From positions 186,001 through 250,000 of the forward strand of contig JAVKCD010000003.1 of the NCBI GenBank assembly GCA_040222855.1: a DNA stretch of 64,000 bases, read 5' to 3'. Within the stretch, counting starts at the first letter, position 1; the number at the start of each line of letters is the position of its first letter. This stretch comes from Phycisphaeraceae bacterium. Lineage in GTDB: Bacteria > Planctomycetota > Phycisphaerae > Phycisphaerales > Phycisphaeraceae. Positions 1-9,300 of the stretch are shown here, one piece after another. A model generated the notes under the pieces. It was not told the DNA's origin, searched no databases, and saw nothing but the letters and a program-made list of their open reading frames with translations. The position numbers were made by a program, and so were the translations under genes.

Positions 1-384
1 CCCCGCCCGGCAACCATGCTTCTTCACCGCATCGGCCGCCGCCGCAAGCCGCTCCGCCGTCTTCTTGCACGCATCCTCCGAATCCCGCATCGGCTCATCA
101 ATCCAAGGCACCACCAGATTCGTGCAACCCACCGCCAGATGCTCCTCCACCGTCTTCTGAAGCTGATCACCCTCCAGCACATCCAGCCCGACATGACTCC
201 CCGCAACACCAAGCCCTAGATCGTCCAGCAGCTTCTTTAGCTCCGCAGGCGACACGCCGTGGAACCCGGCGAACTCCACCCCCTGATAACCCCACGAAGC
301 CGTCTTACGGATCGCCTCGCAGATGTCCTTCTTGGCCAGGTTTCGGATCGAATAAAGCTGCAGTGCAAAAGGAATCGCAGGCAT
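1..384 (-). CDS. Sugar phosphate isomerase/epimerase, TIM-barrel family (3' end cut by window edge)
   Basis: The first 128 codons are visible; the gene runs off the left edge. The N-terminus reads MPAIPFALQLYSIR, followed by WGYQGVEFAGFHG, then a conserved GSHVG segment and a later TNLVVPW strand. These are the first three beta/alpha units of the xylose-isomerase-like TIM barrel (AP endonuclease 2 superfamily), usually annotated as sugar phosphate isomerase/epimerase. Such proteins isomerise or epimerise sugars using a divalent metal; the substrate cannot be told from this part. The ATG at 384 starts right at the family's usual beta-1 strand. The metal-binding residues of the C-terminal half lie outside the window. 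Confidence 0.85.
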   Translation of the reverse strand, partial: MPAIPFALQLYSIRNLAKKDICEAIRKTASWGYQGVEFAGFHGVSPAELKKLLDDLGLGVAGSHVGLDVLEGDQLQKTVEEHLAVGCTNLVVPWIDEPMRDSEDACKKTAERLAAAADAVKKHGCRAG

Positions 385-467
385 CGTCAACAGACTCCAA
401 CATCAAAAATAGGGGGGAAACCGAATCAAGAGCCGAGGAACGTAACGCAGCACCCCAGCCAGTAAAA

Positions 468-1004
468 TCAGGACCTCTCAGGACTCGCCGCAGGCTTAGG
501 CGACCGCGGGATCGTGATCACCGACCAGTCCGCACCCGCCTGCCACCGACACAGCCAAACCAGTTGACCAATGTGGTAGCCGTAGTGCGCCATCTGACGG
601 TAAATCACAGCGACCACCAGATCAGGCTCGTCACGAATCGTAATCGTCTTCGTCAGGTCCTCAGGCTTCAAGCTGTCCAGCGTCCGGAAGAGAATCGACC
701 ACCCCGCCTCCCAATCACGCATCAACTCACGCTCATCCTTGTACCGATCAATGAACTCGTCATCACGATCCCGCCAGGGCTTCTCACCGTCCGAGGTCAG
801 AAAGTCCGTCCACCGCGACCGCATCGACCCCGCCAGATGCTTCATGATCACCGCAGCACTGTTGCTCTCGGCATCAGGTGACTGACGTAGCTGATCAAAC
901 GTCACCTGCTCGATCGCCCGATCCGCCATCCGCTTCTGCGACCGGAACATCTCGATCGCCGCGTCGATCATCACCCGTCCAAGTTCAGAGCTCGAACCCG
1001 CCAT
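468..1004 (-). CDS. DUF1572 family protein (DinB-like four-helix bundle)
   Basis: A 178-residue cytosolic protein without signal peptide. It contains the DUF1572 hallmarks: a conserved MKHLAGSMRSRWTDFL block near residues 53-68, the DGEKPWRDRDDEF block after it, and a late YHIGQLVWL segment. This family belongs to the DinB/YfiT four-helix-bundle superfamily, in which three histidines usually bind a divalent metal; H55, the H of MAHYGYHIGQ and its neighbour are the candidates here. Many DinB-fold proteins are thiol-dependent transferases or stress proteins, but no reaction is established for DUF1572. The start is well placed, with a GGAGG Shine-Dalgarno a few bases before the ATG. It stands alone between the isomerase and the esterase. 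Confidence 0.8.
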   Translation of the reverse strand: MAGSSSELGRVMIDAAIEMFRSQKRMADRAIEQVTFDQLRQSPDAESNSAAVIMKHLAGSMRSRWTDFLTSDGEKPWRDRDDEFIDRYKDERELMRDWEAGWSILFRTLDSLKPEDLTKTITIRDEPDLVVAVIYRQMAHYGYHIGQLVWLCRWQAGADWSVITIPRSPKPAASPERS

Positions 1005-1067
1005 CGATGTCCTCCGTGCCGCTCATTCGGCTACGCACTGAGTGTACCGCTTCCTGCGAAACTCGCC

Positions 1068-1841
1068 TCACAGCCGCCCCGGAACATCCAGCCACGCCAA
1101 AAAACGACCCAGCATCCGATCCCAGTAAGGCCACCTATGGTCCTCTCCCTCGTGCTCCTCATACGTCAACCCCAGCCCAACCTCCCGGGCTGTATCCCGA
1201 AACCTCAGATTCTGCTGATACAGAAAATCCGCCGTCCCACACGCCTGAAACAACTCCGGCCGCACCCCATCCGACCCCGCCAGCCGCCGCGCCAACGCCT
1301 CAGTGTCGTCATCCCCACCCGCAAATCGCTCCAGATCACCGAAAATATGCCCCTGCTCCTGCATCCACTCCGTGGCCCGATCCCCATGGTCCATCTGGCC
1401 AGCACGCCCCAACGCACCGGAAAACGACCCCGCCGCCGCAAACCGCTCAGGCGACCGCAACGCCCACTTAAACGACCCGTAACCCCCCATCGACAGCCCC
1501 GCCACAAACGTATGCTCCCGCCGCTCCGTCACCGGCAACATCCGTCCCACCACACCCGGCAACTCCTCGCTCAGATGCGTCCAGTACCGATACCCCGCCG
1601 CCATATCCGTGTACCACGCCCGATCCGTCGATGGCATCACCACCACCAACGGCTGCTCCTGCACGTGAAACTCCGCCCGGCCATAACGCGTCCAATCCGA
1701 ATCATCCCCATAGAGCCCATGCAGCAACCACAACACCGGAAAACCCCCCGCAGGCACCTCTCGATGCTCCGGCACCAACGCGTGCAGCGTCCGGCTCATC
1801 CCCAGAACCTCCGAGCTGTACCGAATCTCCAGCTTCGCCAT
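1068..1841 (-). CDS. Alpha/beta-hydrolase esterase of the esterase D/EstA family
   Basis: A 257-residue alpha/beta hydrolase of the putative esterase family (PF00756), related to S-formylglutathione hydrolase and tributyrin esterase EstA. The nucleophile elbow GLSMGGYG puts the catalytic serine at about residue 117. The oxyanion/N-terminal segment LLHGLYGDDSDW is at 39-50. The likely catalytic histidine is in the EDHRWPYWD segment near 236, and an Asp upstream of it completes the triad. There is no signal peptide, so it is probably cytosolic. An AGGAGA Shine-Dalgarno precedes the ATG by about six bases. It is transcribed divergently from recX with a shared, nearly symmetrical -10 region. The acyl substrate cannot be inferred. 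Confidence 0.85.
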   Translation of the reverse strand: MAKLEIRYSSEVLGMSRTLHALVPEHREVPAGGFPVLWLLHGLYGDDSDWTRYGRAEFHVQEQPLVVVMPSTDRAWYTDMAAGYRYWTHLSEELPGVVGRMLPVTERREHTFVAGLSMGGYGSFKWALRSPERFAAAGSFSGALGRAGQMDHGDRATEWMQEQGHIFGDLERFAGGDDDTEALARRLAGSDGVRPELFQACGTADFLYQQNLRFRDTAREVGLGLTYEEHEGEDHRWPYWDRMLGRFLAWLDVPGRL

Positions 1842-1865
1842 TTATAGATCTCCTGATCGTCCCGG

Positions 1866-1872
1866 TAGAATA
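1866..1872. promoter_or_regulatory. Overlapping divergent -10 elements for recX (+) and the esterase (-)
   Basis: The block GGTAGAATAACC (1864-1875) reads TAGAAT on the plus strand (1866-1871) and TATTCT on the minus strand (1872-1867). On the plus strand it lies 6 bases before the recX GTG, implying a leaderless transcript. On the minus strand it leaves a leader of about 20 bases with a Shine-Dalgarno. No convincing -35 box is seen in either direction. Confidence 0.45.
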
Positions 1873-1877
1873 ACCAC

Positions 1878-2528
1878 GTGCCCGACACCACCGTCACTGC
1901 CCTCCGACCCGACCCCCGCAACGAGGACCGCGTCCGCGTCATGGTCGGACCCCGCCGCGTCGCCACCCTCTCACCACGCTCCATCATCGACCTGGGCGTC
2001 GCCGTCGGCCGCGAATGGACCGAGGCCATGGCCGACGGGGCCCAAGCCAGCGAGCAAGCCGACCGTGCCGTCCAGAAAGCCCGCGGATACCTCGCCCGCC
2101 GACCCCACACCCGCAAACAACTCGACCTCAAACTCGCCAAAGCAAAGTTCGAGCCCCCAGCACGCCGCGAAGCCCTCGACCGACTCGACCACGCCGGTCT
2201 CCTCGACGACCTTGCCTTCGCCACCCGCTACGTCGAAGAACTCCGCAGCCGCAAGGGCGCCGGACCACGCCTCATCCAGAACAAACTCCGCGCCGCTGGC
2301 GTATCCGACCAGACCATCGCCCAGGTCACCCAGCAGACCGAAGCCGACGAACTCAACGATGCCGCCCGCGCCCTCGAATACGCCCGCAAACAGATGGCCG
2401 GACTCGCTCGCCTAGCACCCCAAGTCCGCCAACGCCGCCTCTTCGGCCGCCTCGCCCGCCGCGGATACGACACCGACACCATCCGCGATGTCGTTGACCA
2501 ACTCACCAAAGACGACAACCCCGACTGA
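1878..2528 (+). CDS. recX: Regulatory protein RecX
   Basis: A 216-residue RecX-family protein, which binds and modulates RecA filaments. The core, from about residue 60 to 205, consists of repeated three-helix units with the conserved features ARGYLARRPHTRKQL (N-terminal unit), LDDLAFATRYVEELRSRKG (second unit) and RLARRGYDTDTIRDVV (C-terminal unit). The N-terminal 55 residues form a basic beta-rich extension seen in many longer RecX proteins. It starts with GTG at 1878, six bases after a TAGAAT hexamer, and has no Shine-Dalgarno. recA is not in the window. The neighbouring addAB genes about 4 kb away act in the same recombination pathway but are not in the same operon. Confidence 0.88.
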   Translation: MPDTTVTALRPDPRNEDRVRVMVGPRRVATLSPRSIIDLGVAVGREWTEAMADGAQASEQADRAVQKARGYLARRPHTRKQLDLKLAKAKFEPPARREALDRLDHAGLLDDLAFATRYVEELRSRKGAGPRLIQNKLRAAGVSDQTIAQVTQQTEADELNDAARALEYARKQMAGLARLAPQVRQRRLFGRLARRGYDTDTIRDVVDQLTKDDNPD

Positions 2529-2553
2529 CCCCGCACCCAAGCACCGGTATCCT
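2524..2553 (+). promoter_or_regulatory. Putative promoter of the PEGA lipoprotein gene
   Basis: CTGACC at 2524-2529 resembles a -35 box and is followed after 18 bases by TATCCT at 2548-2553. The start codon ATG is at 2560, six bases further on, so the transcript would be leaderless. The -35 overlaps the end of recX. Confidence 0.4.
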
Positions 2554-2559
2554 CTACCC

Positions 2560-2967
2560 ATGCCCAAGACGACCCTCCCTCTGCTCCTCATCACCGCCCT
2601 GCTCCTCACCGGCTGCGCCCGCCGCACCCTCATCATCACCTCCGAACCCGCCGGGGCCCTAGTCCACCTCAACGACCAGGAAGTCGGCCGCACCCCCATC
2701 CAACTCCCCTTCACCTACTACGGCGTCTACGACGTCCGACTCGAAAACGATAACAGCAAACCCCTCTGGACCACCGGCAAAGCCGACCCGCCCTGGTGGG
2801 CCTACCCCGGACCCGACTTCTTCGCCGAGTTCATCCCCGGACTACACGACCGCGTCGAATGGCACTACACCCTTGACCCCGCTCCCAACCCCGCCGACGA
2901 GAACATCGACGCCGTCAACGACCGCGCCCGACAGATGCGCGCCAACCTCGACCGCCCCATGCCCTGA
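2560..2967 (+). CDS. PEGA-domain lipoprotein
   Basis: A 135-residue protein with a lipoprotein signal: a short basic N-terminus, a hydrophobic stretch and the lipobox LLTGC, with Cys about residue 19 as the lipidation site. The next 50 residues (RRTLIITSEPAGALVHLNDQ, then EVGRTPIQLPF) are a classic PEGA repeat, a small beta-barrel found in cell-envelope proteins of bacteria. The C-terminal half (WWAYPGPDFFAEFIPGLHDR) resembles uncharacterised planctomycete lipoproteins. I chose the ATG at 2560 over an in-frame ATG further upstream because it alone gives a signal peptide. It likely forms an operon with the DUF971 gene 13 bases downstream. Function unknown. Confidence 0.8.
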   Translation: MPKTTLPLLLITALLLTGCARRTLIITSEPAGALVHLNDQEVGRTPIQLPFTYYGVYDVRLENDNSKPLWTTGKADPPWWAYPGPDFFAEFIPGLHDRVEWHYTLDPAPNPADENIDAVNDRARQMRANLDRPMP

Positions 2968-2980
2968 CGATCCCAAGACC

Positions 2981-3343
2981 ATGCCCGACATCACCCCCCG
3001 TAGCCTCGACCTCGACAAAGACAAAGGACTCACCATCCGCTGGTCCGATGGCCGCGTCTCCTTCTACCCCGTCAACCTCCTCCGCCGACTCTCGCCCTCC
3101 GCCGAAGCCCGCGAGATGCGCAAGGCAATCGCCGCCAACCCCCTCACCGTCCTCCCCTCATCAACCTCATCCTCCGAGCCCCTCCGCGCTGTCGATGCCG
3201 AACTCGTCGGCAACTACGCCGTCCGAATCCGCTTCTCCGACGGACACGACACCGGCCTCTACGCCTGGCCCTACCTCCGCTCCATCGACCCCAACCAGCC
3301 CCCCGCAGACGCCACCACCCAGCCCGATGAGCCCGATCGCTAA
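2981..3343 (+). CDS. DUF971 domain protein
   Basis: A 120-residue protein matching DUF971 (also called the gamma-butyrobetaine hydroxylase-like N-terminal domain). Visible hallmarks are LTIRWSDGRVSFYP near the N-terminus, the central VGNYAVRIRFSDGHDTGLY, and AWPYLRSI near the C-terminus. In other bacteria the domain is found alone or beside Mrp/ApbC Fe-S carrier ATPases, and in eukaryotes at the N-terminus of trimethyllysine dioxygenase-type enzymes, where it binds zinc. The canonical zinc-ligand cysteines are not evident here, so no metal is claimed. The last 15 residues are a Pro/Thr/Asp-rich tail. Translation starts at the ATG at 2981, directly downstream of the lipoprotein gene. Confidence 0.8.
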   Translation: MPDITPRSLDLDKDKGLTIRWSDGRVSFYPVNLLRRLSPSAEAREMRKAIAANPLTVLPSSTSSSEPLRAVDAELVGNYAVRIRFSDGHDTGLYAWPYLRSIDPNQPPADATTQPDEPDR

Positions 3344-3348
3344 CAGAA

Positions 3349-3375
3349 TCGACACATTTCACCTTCGGATATCCT
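3349..3375 (+). promoter_or_regulatory. Putative promoter of the response-regulator gene
   Basis: TATCCT at 3370-3375 lies seven bases before the ATG at 3383. TCGACA at 3349-3354 is a -35 candidate, but the spacing of 15 is short. No clear pho-box direct repeat was recognised by eye in this region. Confidence 0.35.
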
Positions 3376-3382
3376 GATACGC

Positions 3383-4150
3383 ATGCGGACCACCACCGCC
3401 AACAACCACGCGGAGTCAGGTATGCCCGACCCAAAAAACAGGCATCACCAGGAATCCTCCGACACCTCAATCCTCATCGTCGAAGACGAGCAGGACCTAC
3501 TCGAACTCCTCGAATACAACCTCGAACGCGAAGGCTTCAACGTCCGTACCGCCGCCACAGGCGAAGCCGGACTCAAAGAAGCCCGCGCCCAACCACCCGA
3601 CCTCCTCATCCTCGACCTCATGCTCCCAGGCATGGACGGACTCGAAGTCTGCCGAACCCTCAAGTCACGAGACAACACCGCCGACATCGCCATCATCATG
3701 CTCACCGCCAAAGGCGAAGAAACCGACATCGTCCGCGGACTCGAACTCGGCGCCGACGATTACGTCACCAAACCCTTCAGCCCCCGCATCCTCATGGCCC
3801 GCATCCAGGCCATCCTCCGCCGAGCCTCCGAAGCCGCTTCCAGCGAAGCCGCCAACCCCCGCACCATCGAAGCCGCCGACGTCACCATCGACCTCGACCG
3901 CCACGAAGTCCACGCCTCCGGAAACCTCATCGACCTCACCGCCACCGAGTTCAAGCTCCTCACCCTCCTCGCCTCCCGCCGCGGCCGCGTCTACACCAGA
4001 CAGCAAATCATCGAATCCATCCACGAAGGATTCGCCGCCGTCACCGATCGCTCCGTCGATGTCCAGGTCGTCGCACTCCGAAGAAAACTCGGCGAAACCG
4101 GACAACGCATCGAGACCGTCCGTGGCGTCGGCTATCGTTTCCGAGACTAA
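3383..4150 (+). CDS. phoB: PhoB-type response regulator (OmpR family)
   Basis: A 255-residue response regulator. The receiver domain covers about residues 28-147, with acidic pair VEDEQD at its start, the phospho-acceptor Asp about 78 in LLILDLMLPGMDG and the conserved Lys about 130 in DDYVTKPF. An OmpR/PhoB winged-helix DNA-binding domain follows (about 160-255), with LTATEFKLLTLLASRRGRVYTRQQI and a terminal RGVGYRFRD. PhoB-type proteins activate phosphate-starvation genes. Two starts are possible: ATG 3383, seven bases after a -10 hexamer, or ATG 3422 with GGAG at a spacing of six. Together with the downstream phoR-like kinase and phoU it forms a phosphate-regulation cluster, though no pst transporter genes are in the window, so the phosphate role is inferred. 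Confidence 0.88.
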   Translation: MRTTTANNHAESGMPDPKNRHHQESSDTSILIVEDEQDLLELLEYNLEREGFNVRTAATGEAGLKEARAQPPDLLILDLMLPGMDGLEVCRTLKSRDNTADIAIIMLTAKGEETDIVRGLELGADDYVTKPFSPRILMARIQAILRRASEAASSEAANPRTIEAADVTIDLDRHEVHASGNLIDLTATEFKLLTLLASRRGRVYTRQQIIESIHEGFAAVTDRSVDVQVVALRRKLGETGQRIETVRGVGYRFRD

Positions 4151-4192
4151 GCCCCTCCAGGAGGCCGCCCAAGCCCAGGCGGCAGCGCCCCT

Positions 4193-5539
4193 GTGCTCTA
4201 TCTATTGGCCCAGAACCTGACCCAAACCCTCTCCGCCACACTCCTTGGCCTCGCTATCGCCCTGCTCATCGCCGTCGCCATCATCCTCTACCAGATCCGA
4301 CGCGCCCTCCGACAGTTCTGTCGCGCCGCCGTCCGACTCTCCCGCGGAGACCTCTCCCAACCCGTCCGCGCCTCCAAAACCCTACGACTCACAGGTCTCT
4401 CCGACACCCTCGACGAAATGGCCGTCCACCTCGAAGGACGACTCTCCGACGTCATCCAGCAACGAAACGAACTCGGCGCCGTCCTCTCCTCCATGCGCGA
4501 AGGCGTCCTCGCCATCGACCTCGACGAACGCGTCCTCAGCCTCAACCACGCCGCCGCCGAACTCCTCGGCATCTCGCCCCACACCACCATCGGACGACCC
4601 ATCCAGGAAGTCATCCGCAACGCCACCCTTCAGGACTTCGTCACCCAGACCCTCAAACGCGCCACCAACGAACAAGCCGAGATGAGCCTCCGCCTCAGCG
4701 GGTCCTCCGCCGGACAACGCCGCGACTTCCAGATCCTCTCCGGAACACTCCGCGACGCCCGCAGCGAACACCTCGGCGCCGTCATCGTCCTCCACGACGT
4801 CACCCAGCTCCGCCGACTCGAACGCATCCGCCAGGAGTTCGTCGCCAACGTCTCACACGAAGTCAAAACCCCCGTCAGCGCCATCAAGGCCGCCACCGAA
4901 ACCCTCCTCGACGACCCCGACATCGAACCCGCAGGACGCGACCGCTTCCTACGCATCGTCGCCCGGCAGGCCATCCGCCTCGAAGCCATCGTCGAAGACC
5001 TCCTCAGCCTCGCGCGCATCGAACAGGAACAAGGCGAAGTCACCACCAACCTCGAACCACAACCCGTCACCCCCGTCCTCACCGCAGCCCGCGAAACCGT
5101 CCAGGCCAAAGCCGATACACGCTCTACACACATCAACATCAACGCACCACTAGATCTCACCGCACAACTCAACCCCGCCCTCCTCGAACAGGCCGTAATC
5201 AACCTCCTCGACAACGCCGTCAAATACAGCCCCGAACACAGCACCATCACCATGACCGCCAGAGCCGATCACAACGAAGTCATCATCGAAGTCACCGATC
5301 AGGGCCGCGGCATCGAACCCGAACACCTCCCACGAATCTTCGAACGCTTCTACCGCACCGACCGCTCCCGCAGCCGCGATCGAGGCGGAACCGGACTCGG
5401 CCTCTCCATCGTCAAACACGTCGCCGAAGCCCATGGCGGAAGAGTCTCCGTCGACTCCAAACCCGGACAAGGCACCACCTTCAGAGTCCACCTACAAGCC
5501 TCGGGAAAACCCCTAATTCCCGCAGAATCACTCACTTAA
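4193..5539 (+). CDS. phoR: PhoR-type sensor histidine kinase
   Basis: A 448-residue kinase starting with GTG, 42 bases after the response regulator, so the two are probably cotranscribed. One N-terminal membrane helix (about 10-35) is followed by a HAMP-like linker, a PAS domain (about 92-205: MREGVLAIDLDERVLSLN and the HDVTQLRRLE exit helix), a HisKA domain with the phospho-acceptor His about 222 in NVSHEVKTP, and a HATPase domain with N box NLLDNAVKYS, G1 DQGRGI and G2 GGTGLGLSIV. There is no periplasmic sensor domain, as in PhoR, which reads phosphate status through the Pst transporter and PhoU. The signal sensed here is inferred from the phoU neighbour. Confidence 0.88.
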   Translation: MLYLLAQNLTQTLSATLLGLAIALLIAVAIILYQIRRALRQFCRAAVRLSRGDLSQPVRASKTLRLTGLSDTLDEMAVHLEGRLSDVIQQRNELGAVLSSMREGVLAIDLDERVLSLNHAAAELLGISPHTTIGRPIQEVIRNATLQDFVTQTLKRATNEQAEMSLRLSGSSAGQRRDFQILSGTLRDARSEHLGAVIVLHDVTQLRRLERIRQEFVANVSHEVKTPVSAIKAATETLLDDPDIEPAGRDRFLRIVARQAIRLEAIVEDLLSLARIEQEQGEVTTNLEPQPVTPVLTAARETVQAKADTRSTHININAPLDLTAQLNPALLEQAVINLLDNAVKYSPEHSTITMTARADHNEVIIEVTDQGRGIEPEHLPRIFERFYRTDRSRSRDRGGTGLGLSIVKHVAEAHGGRVSVDSKPGQGTTFRVHLQASGKPLIPAESLT

Positions 5540-5564
5540 ATGCCGAGTCCTCCACAAACTCGCG

Positions 5565-5570
5565 TATAGT
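5565..5570 (+). promoter_or_regulatory. Putative -10 element upstream of phoU
   Basis: TATAGT lies 49 bases before the phoU ATG in the short region after the kinase gene. It would give phoU a separate transcript. The leader contains GGAG shortly before the start codon. No good -35 is visible. Confidence 0.35.
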
Positions 5571-5619
5571 GAAGAGTTAGGCGCGAACGGACTCGCCCCA
5601 AATCACTCGGAGACGGACC

Positions 5620-6300
5620 ATGGCCACCCACCTGCAACGACAACTCGACAAACTCAAAAAAAGCCTCCTCTCCCTCGGAACCCTCGTCGAGGAAGCCGTC
5701 GATGGCGGAATCCGCGCCGTCCAGACCCGCGACTACGCCATCGCCCAATCTGTCATCGAAGGCGACATCAAAATCGACCAGCTCGAAATCGACGTCGAAG
5801 AAGAGTGCCTCCAGACCCTCGCACTCCACCAGCCCGTCGCATTCGACCTCCGATTCGTCATCGCCGTCCTCAAAATCAACAACGACCTCGAACGCATTGG
5901 CGACCTCGCCGTCAACGTCGCCCAGCAAGCCCAGTTCCTCGCCTCCTGCGCCGCCGTCGACCGCATCCCCTTCGACCTCGGCCGCATGAGCGCACTCGTC
6001 CAGGAAATGCTCACCAAAAGCCTCGACGCCCTGGTCAACCTCGACCCCTCTCTCGCCCGCGAAGTCCGCGAACTCGATGACAACGTCGATGAAATCCACC
6101 GCGAAATGTACGACCGCATCACCGAGTCCATGAAAACCAACCCCGAGCAGATCACCCAGATGATCCACCTCACCAACGTCTCAAGACAACTCGAACGCAT
6201 GGCCGACCACGCCGTCAACATCGCAAAAGACGTCATCTACATGGCCGAAGGCGACATCGTCCGCCACCGACGACTCACCCGGGAACGTGACTCCGCCTGA
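5620..6300 (+). CDS. phoU: Phosphate signalling complex protein PhoU
   Basis: A 226-residue all-helical protein with two PhoU three-helix repeats (about 10-100 and 115-210). The metal-binding type motifs are visible: NDLERIGDLAVNVAQQA in the first repeat and RQLERMADHAVNIAKDVIY in the second. PhoU restrains PhoR and the Pst transporter when phosphate is plentiful. It follows phoB and phoR in the same orientation, which supports the phosphate assignment of all three. The ATG at 5620 has GGAG upstream. The stop is one base away from the end of the convergent addA gene, and no terminator hairpin separates them. Confidence 0.93.
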   Translation: MATHLQRQLDKLKKSLLSLGTLVEEAVDGGIRAVQTRDYAIAQSVIEGDIKIDQLEIDVEEECLQTLALHQPVAFDLRFVIAVLKINNDLERIGDLAVNVAQQAQFLASCAAVDRIPFDLGRMSALVQEMLTKSLDALVNLDPSLAREVRELDDNVDEIHREMYDRITESMKTNPEQITQMIHLTNVSRQLERMADHAVNIAKDVIYMAEGDIVRHRRLTRERDSA

Positions 6301-6301
6301 C

Positions 6302-9300
6302 TCAGCCCGACGGCACGTCCACAACATCACCAGTTAACGTCATCAACAGCCGCCCCGTCACCGCCGCGCGATCAACCCCCAACAACGCCGCCGCCGCCTC
6401 GCAGTACCGCCCCACCTGCGCCGCGTGTCGCTCCAACGCCAACGCTCTACCCGCCTCATCATCCGCCACACGATCCGTCTTGTAATCCACCACCTCCGCC
6501 CGCTCTACCCCGCCATCAACCTCCCAAACCACCAGACGATCGATCCGCCCCACCACCAGCGTCCCCTCCGCCGGCGTCCGGGCAAACGGCACCTCCGCCA
6601 TCACCCGCGCCGCCCCACGCCGACTCAGAACCTCACAAACCGAATCCATCCCCATCGCCCGCCGCGCCTCAGCAACCCATTCACTCACGTCATCACCCGA
6701 CACATCCAACCCACTCGCCTCCAGCAACGCCCAAGCCGCCTCGTCATCACCCACCCACGCCGGCAACTCGTCATCAACAAACCCGACACCCTCCAGCAGC
6801 GCATGCACCGCCTCACCACGCGCCCGCGCCGCCACCCCTCGCCCCCGCTCAAACAACTCCATCAACCGCGCACGCCCATGACTCGAAGCCGCCGACACCG
6901 ACGCCATTCGCCCCTCCTTCACCTTCGCCCGCAGCGCCCGCCGCAACACACGCTCACCAACGTCCCTCCGCTCAACCCGCTCCGCCCAACCCGCTTCACC
7001 GAACTCAACCAGCACCTCACCCTCCTCATCCGGCTCCTCCGGCTCCTCCGGCAGCGCCAGCACCTGACGAATCAGCGAAGCCGCCGAACGATCACCCACC
7101 CCAGCCTTGCTCACCCCACCCTTCGCCGTCTTCCGCAACGCCGGCAGCATCACATACAACCCGTGAATCGCCCGCGTCATCGCCACATACAACCCGCACA
7201 ACCGCTCCCCCAGATCGTCCGCCTCACCATCCCGAATCGCCTGCGCAATCAACGGGTAATAATCACGCAGCTTCTTAGGCGGACGATGCGCAATCTGTAC
7301 AACCTCACCCGTCTGCGCATCACGCCGAATCGCCGGCCCCGCCCGATGAATCCACTTCTGATCCAAATCCGGCAACACCACCGCATCAAACTCCATCCCC
7401 TTCGACCGATGCACCGTCATCACCCGCACCGCCGACTGACTCGGCTCCTCAACCCGCTGCCGACGCACCGACGCCACAAAACGCCCCGGCCGAAGCGCCG
7501 CCGGCTCCGGCTCCGCACCCATCTCCAGGTCATACCGCTGCGCCATCACCAGCAACTGCTCCAGCCGCCGCCAACGCCCCTCATCACAAGCCCCCACCAG
7601 CCCTCCGATCCACCGCTGCAGCACCGCCCCGAAGCCAGAAGCCAGCAGCGCCCCACGAACACCCGCCCCCCAGCCCGCCAACCCATCATCCGACCCGGGA
7701 ACCTTCACCACCTCACCCAACGGACTGTTCCGAACATGAAACGCCGCCGCCAGATCACCCGGATGATCCGCAAGCGTCAACGCAGACAACACCGCCTCCA
7801 CCGCCGGGTCACCCGCGATCGGAATCCCACCCTCACCCGACGCCTCCACACCCAACCCCCTCAGCAACAACAGCAACTCGCCCGCCGTCCGATTACGCGA
7901 CACCAGCACCGCCACCGAACGCCCCGGCAGCCGATCATGCAAAGCCTTCACCCGCTCCGCCACCTGACGAAGATGATCCGCCCCATGCGCACCCAGCGGG
8001 GCGTCCACCTCCTCCTCATACTCACCCGCTCCCGCTCCCCATGACCGCTCCTCATCATCCGCTTCACCCCTCAACGGCTCCGTCCGCTCCACACACGCAT
8101 AACCAACCCGATCCGAGTGCGCTGCCTCGTGCTCAGGAAACGACCCTTGCCAATCCCGCAGCATCCGCACCTGCTCATCGCTCTCCACACCACCCCACGA
8201 GGTCAGATTCATAAATACCGCATTCACCAAGTCCAACACCGCCGGCGAACACCGCCACACCTTCGAGAGCTCCCGATTCCCACCGCCCGCATCCTCAATC
8301 CGCTTCTCCATCTGATCGAACAACCGCACATCGCCCCCACGCCAACCATAAATCGCCTGCTTCGTATCCCCCACACAAAACACCGACCGACCCGACTCCG
8401 CCGCCGGCCCACTCGCCAACACCTCGTCCACAATCGGCGACAACACCGCCCACTGCTGACGACTCGTGTCCTGAAACTCATCCAGCAACAAATGATCCGT
8501 CGTCGCGTCCGTCCGAAACCGCAACTCCTCCAGCCAACGCTCATCACCACCCACCACACCCTGCGCGAGCAACCGCGTCATGTCCGAATACAACACCGCC
8601 CCCCGACGCGCCGCCATCACCTCCCAGGCCTTGTCGTAATCCGACAAGAACAACGCCGTCGCATGCGTCCGCCAGTCAATCGTCTCCGCGACCTCCGCGA
8701 TCGCATGCTCCATCACAGGCCGAAGCGCCCCCGACAACGCCTCCGGAATCTCCTTCCGATCAAACGTCTCGCCCGCCCAAACCTTCGGCGAAAGCCCAGC
8801 CGTCAATAAAGACTCCCACTCACCCGACTCCGCACAAGCCACCGCCGAAGACAACGCCCTCAGATACGACTTCTGCGTCTCACCCTTCTGAGTCTTAGGC
8901 AGCACGTCCCTACACCCGCGCAACCGCTCAACCGCCGCCACAAACGCCTCATCCCCCAACCGCCGACCATGCTTCCCAAAGTGCCACAAACCAGCCACCG
9001 GCGTCTCAACCCACACCCCGTGCAACTCCTTCACAATCCGATCAATCTCCTCCGTCACAGACCGCGTCGCCTGGCCCGACGTCAACCGCCGCAACCACGC
9101 AATCAACGTCTCCAGCGTCTCCGCCCGCTCACGCTCACTAAGCAGCCGCTCAATACTCCGACCCCGCAAGTCCTCCGCCAACGACGACTGCTCATCCAGC
9201 AACGTCGGCCGCTCAGGCAACCCCAACTCAAACGCAAACGCACTCGCCATCCGATGAAACGTACTGTCAATCGTCCCGATCGGCAGCCGCGGCAAAGCCC

